A stretch of DNA of 64,000 bases from Diabrotica undecimpunctata (taxonomy: Eukaryota > Arthropoda > Insecta > Coleoptera > Chrysomelidae). Location of the stretch: positions 117,158,049 through 117,222,048 of the forward strand of contig NC_092808.1 in NCBI RefSeq assembly GCF_040954645.1, in the 5' to 3' direction. This document shows positions 1 through 8,800 of this stretch, one piece after another; position 1 is the first letter of the stretch, and each line of letters starts with the position of its first letter. The notes beneath the pieces were generated by a model. That model saw only the letters and a list, made by a program, of their open reading frames with translations. It searched no databases and had not been told where the DNA came from. Position numbers and translations under genes: made by a program.

Positions 1-585
1 ATACAAGGGGCCTGCAAAATATAACATTACAATGGAAATTTTTATTAACGTTAATAAAATATTTTAATATTTCAAAGTGGTGCGTTAATTTCTTGAAGAA
101 GTGTAAATACGTCAAGTATTAAAATTTCAAGCACCATATGAATATTTTGTAATATTTATTTAATATATAAAATATTTCTTTAATTTAAAAATGTTGAGAT
201 TATAACTGGATAATGTTGTACAAAAAGGAGTTACCCTACACTGTTTCTTTTATTATAGTATACCTATGATATGCTATTAAATCGTTTAAAATTTGAAATA
301 CTTTTTCAACGCAATTTAAAAAAAAATACCAATTAATTTTGTTTAAAAATATAAAATGTTGGATAAATCCCTTTTACTTTTAAGGTTATAAAAGAAAGTA
401 AGTTTTTTTAAGTAACAGTAACCCATATACTAATTATAAAACATGTTTTATTAGTACAAAATGTCAGACAAAATATTTGATAATAGATAATTAAAAATAT
501 TATTAAATATTATTTATAAAATTTATAAAATATTATTTTATCCATTCTGTACAAACTCTTTTGTATCCAGTATGCAATTGCTTCC
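1..585. other. AT-rich sequence, no gene seen
   Basis: Strongly AT-rich with many A and T runs. No reading frame of interest in any frame and no recognisable repeat. Confidence 0.5.
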
Positions 586-589
586 CAAA

Positions 590-1317
590 AGGTGAGTTTT
601 AACATGCACTGATTGTTGGCGCAATTCCGCTGGTTGATTGGCACATAAAAACAATTTAAATCAACTAGCACCACTAAAATGACGCCATTGATATGCCAGC
701 TAAGTAAAAGCAGTTGTAGTTATTGGCGCCAGTTCTCGTCTTTTTAAGCGATGTTTTTGTATTATCTGCTACAAAGTTAAGCCTAAAGCTAAAAGCATCA
801 AGAAATTGGTCTACAGAGGAAATAAAAGAGTATTTAGAGCTGTACGAAGAATATCCTGGCCTATGAAACAACAAACTTCCGTCATATAAAGATAGAAATC
901 AAAGGGATTCGGATCTATGCAAAATGGTTTTTGGTTATGTCGGACACTGTAAAAAAATTTGATTTAATTGATATAAAATCCAAAATACGCAGCATTCGAA
1001 ATGCGGGTCTTTATGACCTAACTCTTCTATTAAACTATTAGATGCTCCTAACGTACTTCGACGTGATATCCATGGACGTACCCACAATATGCGCTTCTTT
1101 TTTCTCAGATGTTTTCGTCAGTGTTTTTTGCATTTCTAATACTAAAATTTCACAGTCACATAAATACCTGCACGCACTATTGCAGTTAACGCCATTTTAA
1201 ATACTACGCTCGTTTAAAACAGAAATGTGTAGAAACCAATGCTACCGCCAGTAATAATGGCGCCTGAAAATTGTCATGCTACTGGTGCCAATAATCAGTG
1301 CATGTAGAAACCCACCT
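590..1317 (+). mobile_element. Decayed PIF/Harbinger-like element with terminal inverted repeats
   Basis: The left end (from 590) and the reverse complement of the right end (to 1317) share about 31 bases with four mismatches; the shared core is ACATGCACTGATT followed by TTGGC. A second pair of short inverted blocks containing GGCGCC lies inside (about 714-735 and 1238-1258). The interior holds a MADF-like remnant, as expected for PIF/Harbinger elements, which encode a MADF/Myb-type protein beside the transposase. No transposase is visible, so this is a deletion derivative. I could not find a convincing 3-bp target duplication. The superfamily assignment is inferred from the MADF remnant. Confidence 0.55.
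785..1005 (+). pseudogene. MADF-domain protein remnant
   Basis: The conceptual translation reads NWSTEEIKEYLELYEEYPGL, a stop, then NNKLPSYKDRNQRD and later DLIDIKSKIRSIRNA. This matches the MADF pattern (helix with Tyr-Pro-x-Leu-Trp, then a Tyr-Lys motif and a basic Lys-Ile-Lys-Ser-Ile-Arg helix). The usual Trp after the YPxL position is now a stop codon (tga), and further stops follow, so the gene is dead. MADF domains bind DNA; in Harbinger elements the protein helps the transposase reach the nucleus and its target. Only the MADF part survives. Confidence 0.55.
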
Positions 1318-2850
1318 TAATGTACCTTTTAGCAACAAGGACACCTATCTCTAATATAACAAACTGTGTATGTGCTTCCAAAGAAATGTCGCCATAGATC
1401 AATACACCTCAAAACACTAAACTATGCTCTAAGAGAGCAACAAAATTGGGCATAGCGTTATTTAGGCCTTTTCCAAACTCCTTAGCGACTGTCGCTAGGT
1501 TCATATTTCGTAAAATAAGACTTATCTGTAAACAAAACGTTTCAAGCACTTTATCATATACTGGATGAAACACTTATCATTATGCAGAGCGACAACTTGC
1601 GCTACCTGATCTTGCCTAATTGGAAATTATTATTTGTTACTTTGTTATTAAAAACACTTTTCTTTTCGGAAAAAGCAGCCAACTAAACATCAAAAAGGAA
1701 TACAACCAAGGCAACAAACATTTTATAAGTAAATATTCGATTTATCGATAGCAGATTGTAACGATATAATTTGCCTACCACATTGGGTATCACTTATAGG
1801 GGGTTGAAAGTGGGGACTGAGCAATGCTTGGGCTGGAGATAGGGTAAGCAAACAAACCGAAACCTTTTCCAATGGCCACTCTTGTTTTGGTTGAAAAGTT
1901 GGGTCGTAAGTAAGTGAACGAAGGATGTAGTGGAAAGGGGTAACTACAAAGGAAGAAATCAAAAAAATCCCTACAGAGATTTCCTGGGCAACAAAACACA
2001 AGAAGGTTTCTAAACTATTTGAATTGGATCCCGTTTAAAATAATTATCTTGCTGGACAGAAAGAAAGGATTTTCTTTCCTAAAAAATATTAAAGGATGAA
2101 AATCTTTTTAAAGGAAATAATTCCACAACTCCTGGTTTAGAGAGAAACATTACATATTTATTATTACTTTACATCAACAGTTATTACAAAAAATACTAAC
2201 AAAATTTATTAACAAACTTTACAGGTTGGGCGACAGCTGTAACAATTTTGCAACTAGTTGTAACTATTAAAATAATTATTAGAAATGAAAATTTTCTAAA
2301 TTTTTCAACGGAGCTTACATTGAGGTTAACCTTTAAACAAAACAGAATTTAAAATTATGGTTATGTATCAAATGACAGAAAAGGATAATACTGACTGTCA
2401 TATGTCAAAATGAAATATCAAACCTTTTTGAAATATTAATTAAATGTTAAAATTAGTTATATTTAAAAGAAGACTAATATAACAATTAGCTAATCCATAA
2501 AACTTTTATTTTATTTATTTATAATTTTTTAGTTTGTCATGAAAGCAAATCTTTTTTATTAATAAAAAATGGTTTAATTTTTTACTTTGATATTTTTAAT
2601 AAAAAGTACCTGGTATGGTACCACTGGCTGGTGTATTTCCTTTAAGAAAGTTTTTGGGATTGGAATTGAATAATAAATACTGCAAACAACACACAACTGT
2701 GTCCTACACAAACTGAAAATAGTATAGGGTGTTTATGGGACACGAGGACAAGTTCTGTGAGGTAGAAAATTGATTCGGGCTTCGGATTATCCTGGATGAC
2801 AACAAACTGTAATCTTCAAACTCGGTCACTCAATTCCTTCTTAAAACCGT
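1318..2850. other. No gene recognised
   Basis: Short open frames occur on the minus strand near 1723-2001, but they have no domain I recognise and overlap in two frames. The rest is AT-rich with stops in all frames. Confidence 0.4.
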
Positions 2851-3111
2851 ATGGACCTCTCAAATGGATGGAAACGCCGCCTTACAAATCCCTCACATAG
2901 AGCACAGCACAAACAATCGGTGACTAACTCAACAACAACTGCCAAATGGCATCTTGAGCCCAAATTCATCTCTCAACTAAAAAAAATTGCCGGCTTTGAC
3001 TACACGCCGATAGCTATCTCTTCCAAATCCAAATCTCCTCTCCTAACTCTCCTCTTAATGCTACTACACTTCATTTACATTACTGAATTCTCGGTAACAA
3101 AAAACGAATAA
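2851..3111 (+). CDS. Unrecognised 86-codon open frame
   Basis: The frame opens with MDLSNGWKRRLTNPSHRAQ and ends in a hydrophobic stretch (LLTLLLMLLHFIYI, about residues 64-77) followed by TEFSVTKNE. The region is less AT-rich than its surroundings, which is the only reason to list it. I recognise no family. The basic start and hydrophobic end could be chance. It may be a leftover of a retroelement leader. I consider it more likely not to be a real gene. Confidence 0.12.
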   Translation: MDLSNGWKRRLTNPSHRAQHKQSVTNSTTTAKWHLEPKFISQLKKIAGFDYTPIAISSKSKSPLLTLLLMLLHFIYITEFSVTKNE

Positions 3112-3481
3112 TGAATAACATTACGAATTTGAAAAAAGAAAAATCCGCACTAAACAATGACCTGACTCCTATCCCTGATATCCTGATATCTTTTTCTGTA
3201 TGTATAACACATTTACATGATTTACAATATGTATAAAATAATTATAAAGGTAATTTAATTTTTATTCATCCCCAATCCGAACTATTTTCTGCTTCATAAC
3301 ATTTTACAAACATTATCCCACGAGATTAAATGATTTTAGCAGAGTCTAGACCAGTGTAATTATTCAACCGTGATAAACACTATAATTTATGTAGTATCAT
3401 ATAACCGGTATAGTCCGGGAGCTAGCATCAAATTTAACAGGAACATTTTGGCATGGCTGTTTTTTTAATATATAGTCACTT

Positions 3482-4233
3482 GTTCCAAAGGAACAAGAAG
3501 AAGAGGAACAATCTGGCTTTAGAGCGGGAAGGATCTGCACCGATAATGTGTTTGTTTTGAAACAAATAATAGAAAAAAGATCAAGTACCAACCAACCTTA
3601 TGTTTATAGACCTTCAGAAGGCCTATGATACTGTACCCGCTAAAAAGCTATGGAAAGTTTTGCAGAAAACAAACATTAACCACACAGTAATTAACGCCCT
3701 TAAACAGCTTTATAAAGGATCAACGTCGGGAATAAAAATTGGAAATAGACTTTCAAAAAAATTTCCTGTAAACAAGGGACTCCGGCAGGGGTGTTGCATA
3801 TCCCCCACATTGTTTAAAATCTACGTGGTGAAAGCAGTGTATCAGTGGAAGAGAAAGTGCAGAGGAATGGGTATTGACCTAGGAGAAACTTGCCTATATA
3901 CCCTACAGTTTGCAGACGATCAAGTCCTTATAGCCAACGATAAAGAAGACCTGACATATATGGCCAGAAAACTACAGGAAGAATACAAAAAGTGGGGTTT
4001 AGAACTCAATACACAAAAAACAAAATATCTCCCAATAGGCGCAGAACTATCCAACATTCAGATGGACACAATCGAAATTGCATTCTGCACTGAATATGCC
4101 TACCTAGGAATTGATTTCGACACCACAGGCACAGGCAATAGGGAAATTAGAAAACGAATAACCCAGGCCCGTAGAACAGTTGGATGCCTTAACGGAATTG
4201 TTTGGAGCTCAGAAATTGGTAAAAGACGAAAAT

Positions 4234-4267
<34 letters not shown>

Positions 4268-4686
4268 TCTCTCATAAAAACCAGCTTAACCTATGGTACA
4301 GAGACATGGAGACTAACAGAAAGCAATAAAAAAAAACTCGAAGCAACAGAAATGGATGTATTTAGACGATCACTTCGAATATCTAGGGCAGACAGAATTA
4401 GAAACGATGAAATAAGAAATAGGATGGGGTAGATGGATCAATGGCAACAGACATAGAAAGGAAACAACTTATATGGTATGGCCATGTTCAAAAAATGCCA
4501 GAAACAAGACTACCAAAAATCGCCATGAAATGGATACCACCAAATCGTAAGAAACGAAGAAGACCAAAAAGAACGTGGAAGGAGGGAATAACAAAGGCAA
4601 TGAGCTCCCGAGACTTGACCGAAGAACAATGGAATGATAGAAATTCGTGGAAATTAGGCATTGAACAACGACGCAAAACGTTTTGA
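3482..4686 (+). pseudogene. RTE-type LINE reverse transcriptase fragment
   Basis: Starting near EEEQSGFRAGR and continuing with FIDLQKAYDTVP, KGLRQGCCISPTLF and the catalytic LQFADDQVLIA, this is the palm of a non-LTR reverse transcriptase of the RTE-like group common in insects. After the palm come a thumb-like stretch with YAYLGIDF and the C-terminal tail (LTYGTETWRL, then LIWYGHVQKMPETRLPK and a basic RRPKRTWKE block). It is broken by a frameshift near 3598, a (TA)n tract at 4237-4264 and a stop near 4431. The 5' part (endonuclease and fingers) is missing, the usual 5' truncation of LINE copies. A second (TA)n tract lies directly after its stop. Confidence 0.88.
4237..4264. repeat. (TA)n microsatellite inside the LINE
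   Basis: Twenty-eight bases of alternating A and T interrupt the LINE coding sequence between the thumb and the C-terminal tail. Confidence 0.97.
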
Positions 4687-4687
4687 A

Positions 4688-4691
<4 letters not shown>

Positions 4692-4775
<84 letters not shown>
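4692..4775. repeat. (TA)n microsatellite
   Basis: Eighty-four bases of uninterrupted alternating TA, beginning five bases after the LINE stop codon, so it may be the 3' tail of that LINE or an expansion of it. Confidence 0.97.
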
Positions 4776-4777
<2 letters not shown>

Positions 4778-4920
4778 AAAAGGATAATGCGAGTGAATAA
4801 TAAAAGTAAAAAGTAATGGCATGTCTCGCAAAACAGAAAACCAAAAATGGTATATCGATGGAAGACAACCGTATATACGTATTTCTGACTATTGGTCGTC
4901 TTCAGTACGGTGCAGCCAAG

Positions 4921-5345
4921 TTAGAAAAGGAGCATATTAACTTGGGAAAGGATCACTACAGGAGCATAGGATTCACTATCAAAATTATCTTCAATAATTG
5001 CAATATCTTCTGGTTCTGATAATTCGCCCGTGTCTTCTGCTATTTCTGAAAAATATGAAATATGATAAAAGTATACAACATATACAATACCTGATATATC
5101 GCCATTTTCATTAAAAACGCTAGTCAACGTCGGTAACTGGAAACATTGGAATATAAATTTTCCATCTTGTTCTTACCCATCCATTATTATCAGTTGGTGA
5201 AGACGAATTTGGAATAGCAAGATTGGTGTTACTACATAGCTATGCAGTATAAGTCTTTAGCAATAAATCTTGTTGCAATTCTCTTTTACATGGAGGCAAC
5301 ATGGGTCCTTTAAAATTCTATTCTGTTAACCTTTTCTTTTGAGGC
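4921..5345 (-). pseudogene. Possible N-terminal piece of a piggyBac-like gene
   Basis: Read on the minus strand, a start-like MLPPCKRELQQDLL near 5300 leads, after stops, into an acidic tract (SEIAEDTGELSEPEDIAIIE) of the kind found at the N terminus of piggyBac-type transposases. A 45-base GT...AG segment (5046-5090 on the minus strand) could be a small intron, joining NENGDIS to EIAEDTG. A TTAA at 5326-5329 and two copies of a GAGGCAAC motif (about 5293 and 5341) lie at its upstream side. No catalytic region is present. The family call is inference only. Confidence 0.25.
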
Positions 5346-5468
5346 AACTTAGTGCCTTTTTGAAAAAGCTGCTACGCGTACGAGATACACATTATTTTGT
5401 ATTCAAAGTGTTATAACTGTATATGTAAAAAACAATTTCTTCTAAAGTTGCGGACTCTCTTTAAGTAT
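5346..5468. other. Left flank of the Gypsy insertion
   Basis: No gene seen. The last four bases (5465-5468, GTAT) are the left copy of the target site duplication of the Gypsy element; the right copy is at 11619-11622. Confidence 0.75.
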
Positions 5469-5815
5469 TGTTGTGAATTTATTAATTGTTAAGTCTTTAA
5501 TTTATAATGTCTTGTTCTTATCTTAATTCATTAAAAAGCACAATGACTGATATTTATTTATTTTCACTAAACATACATAATTTATTAAAAAGCGAACGTA
5601 ACATTTTATCGCGAGCGCGTCGTCCGAATTAACTGCCCTCCATATAAAAATGTTGTATTTATATACGAAATCCTGATATACTAGAACAGCATCGAAAGAT
5701 CGAGAAGCTTGGCCGGCTCATTCACCATAATTTTGGTTCTAGACTTCCACCGAAATTTCTACAATAAAACAGAATAATTAGTCATAAAAGTTAGGCCAGT
5801 ATATTTATCGTAACA
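5469..5815 (-). repeat. 3' LTR of the Gypsy element
   Basis: 347 bp; read on the minus strand it begins TGTTACG and ends AACA, giving TGTT...AACA ends. It carries AATAAA motifs in its last part. The stop codon of the gag-pol ORF (5805-5807) lies inside it. Confidence 0.97.
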
Positions 5816-8800
5816 TTGCCCCCCTCTTAAAAGATGGTTCCTCCTGGAACCTTGTCGGGACTGGAACCGGAACTGTATGCTGGTATCGGCAACTGGACCC
5901 TCTTTTACAACTTCCAGTTGTATAAAAATGACAAGGGACGGTTTTCTCTCCGCACCAGTAACTATGCGGATTGCAACAGACTAACACCTGGACTTCGGTG
6001 TCTTTAAAGATCTCCTCCACCATATTTCGGATAACCCTCCAATCTAATTGGCGGCACTCCAACTTTGGCATGGCTAACTTTTGCACGTCGGACTCTAGTA
6101 CGTGCCCTCTCAATTGAAGTAAGGCTTCCCATACATCTCGGTAGGTAGGTTGGTCACGGGCAGTGTCTTTTGTTACCAGGTAGAAAAGGTAACGTGATGC
6201 ATCTTGGAGTTTCAAGGTTTTACCGGGAGCTGGCACTTGGCATTGAAGTTCTGCAACTCGACCAAACTTCCTTCGAAAGACGGATGCCAACCCTGGTGCG
6301 TCTTTGATACTGGCCGGGATGGTAAGGGCCAGCGAGTAGTCATCGGGGAGCGCGAGTAGATCTTGCTTTTCTTCAGTGGTAACACCATGTCTCGCTTTAC
6401 CGGTACCTCCATAGGCACCCATGAATTCCTCAAACGTGAGGTCAGACACATCTTGGACTTGGTTTACTTCCACTTCTTCATCTACGTCGTGGTCACCTTC
6501 GAAAGATGCCAACCGGTTATGGTGTACTATCATCGGCTTTCCCCTCGGAATCTTGCTTATTCGGTAGATGACATCGTTGATCTTCTCCATGATGAGGTAT
6601 GGACCTTCCCAAAACTGCTGCAATTTGGGAGAACAACCTTTTCGCTTCTTGGGATTATACAGCCATACTTTGTCGTTCTTCTTAAAGCAACCCTTTTCGG
6701 CTTGTGTATCGTACCGTTTCTTCATTCGGTCGCTAGCAATCTGAAGGTGGGAACGGACCAACTCATGTACATCGTCCATTCTTCTTCGTAATTCGATCAC
6801 ATAATCTTCACCTGCTACATCTTCTCCAGGTCGACACCCAAATTCTAGATCACAAGGTAGTCGCATTTCGCGTCCGAATAGGACTCTGGCTGGTGTCTGG
6901 CCCGTTGATTCGTTAACAGCAGATCTGTAGGCCATTGTGAAGAACGGAAGGTATTGGTCCCAGTCTCGCTGATGATCGGACACCATCTTTGTCAAATACT
7001 TGCCAACTGTCCTATTCATTCGTTCTACCATACCATCCGATTGCGGATGATACGCGGTAGTTCTTGTTTTCTTCATGCCTAGTCTATCACATATTCCTTG
7101 AAATAGATCACTTTCGAAGTTCCTGCCTTGGTCACTATGGATCTCCAAAGGCACTCCAAATCGGCTGATATATTCTTGGATCAACTTATCTGCAACGGTG
7201 GCGGCCTTCTGGTCTGGAAGTGCGTAAATCTCGACCCACTTAGTGAAGTAATCCATTACTACCAACATGTACTTGCCCCCATTTTCACTTTCTGGAAATG
7301 GCCCTGCAATGTCCAAAGCTATTCTTTCAAACGGGCTTCCAACATTATATTGTCTCATAGGAGCTCTCCTTTTCCGGTGAGGCCCGTTACTCGTAGCACA
7401 AATAGTACATTTCTTACACCAGTCTTTTACGTCGTCGGAACTGTTCATCCAATAAAACCGTTCCCGAATTCGCTGAAGGGTTTTCCTTACACCAAAATGC
7501 CCTCCCGATGGACTGTCGTGTAACTGACGAAGTACTTCGGCTATTCTGCTCTTTGGAATCACCAACTGTCTTCTTTTCTCTGAACCGTCATCATTTTCCA
7601 GGACTCGTTTGAGCAAGCCATCTTCGATGATAAATGAGTCCCACTGGGCCCAATACGTCTTAACTACTGAGCATAGGTTTGATATTTCCTGCCAAGGTGG
7701 TCGACGGTTTTCCTCTTTCCATTTTCGGATTTTCTGTATAACTGGATCTCTCTCTTGTTCTTCCCTTATCTTAGTGGGCGTCCAGTCGTCGTTGACAATC
7801 GTCGTTCTTAGCACTGCTGCTTCCTTGGATTCCGTTTTGTTGCAGTGGGGACACTCTGCTGGGCATGGCCGTCTGGAAAGAGAATCAGCGTTTCTGTGGC
7901 TAACTCCGGCTCGGTGCTCAATCTTAAAATCGTATTCTTGGAGTCGTTCGATCCACCTGGCTATCTGACCCTCTGGATTCTTAAACTGCATCAACCACTT
8001 AAGGGCGGCATGGTCGGTTCGGATTAGAAACTTTCTTCCATAGAGGTATTGATAGAAGTGCTCTACTGATTTCACTACTGCCAGAAGTTCTCTTCTCGTG
8101 ACGCAATAATTCCGCTCAGGTTTTGAAAGAACTTTACTAAAATATCCGAGGACTCGTTCCTGTCCTCCTTGAATCTGAGACAGCACTCCTCCAATTCCCA
8201 CATTACTTGCATCTGTATCTAAGATGAACTCTCCTTCTGGCAGTGGATACCCTAAAATTGGTGCTGTTATTAAATGCTTTTTCAAGGTCTCAAAGGCATT
8301 TTGGCAGTCTATATCCCAGCGGTATTCTCTTGCTTCCTCTGTAAGTCGCGTTAATGGCTTAGCGATATCTGCAAACTTCTCAATAAACCTCCGGTAGTAA
8401 GTACATAGTCCAAGAAAACTTCTCACTTGATGTTTGTCAGTTGGTTTTGGCCATTCCTTAATGGAATCGATTTTTCCCTTATCCACGGCCACTCCTTCTT
8501 TACTGACTATATGACCCAGATAATTGACTTTACCTTGAAATAGCTGGCACTTTTTGGGGTTTAGCATCAATTGGGCAGCTTTAAGTCGATTAAAAACGTT
8601 TTCTAAATTCCTCAAATGATCTTCGAATGTCTCCCCCAAGACGATTATGTCATCTAAATAAACCAGGCATGTTTTCCAAGATAACCCTCTCAACACATTT
8701 TCCATAAGCCTCTCAAATGTCGCAGGAGCATTACAAAGTCCAAATGGCATAACGTTGAATTGCCACAATCCAGATCCTGTGGTGAAGGCTGTCTTTTCTT

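Noticed and set aside
1723..2001. 92- and 69-codon minus-strand frames
   Set aside because: Overlapping in two frames, no recognisable domain and no supporting signal nearby.
4469..4868. Open frames on the minus strand with long Ile-Tyr repeats
   Set aside because: They are translations of the (TA)n tract and LINE antisense; similar Ile-Tyr frames occur at every TA tract.
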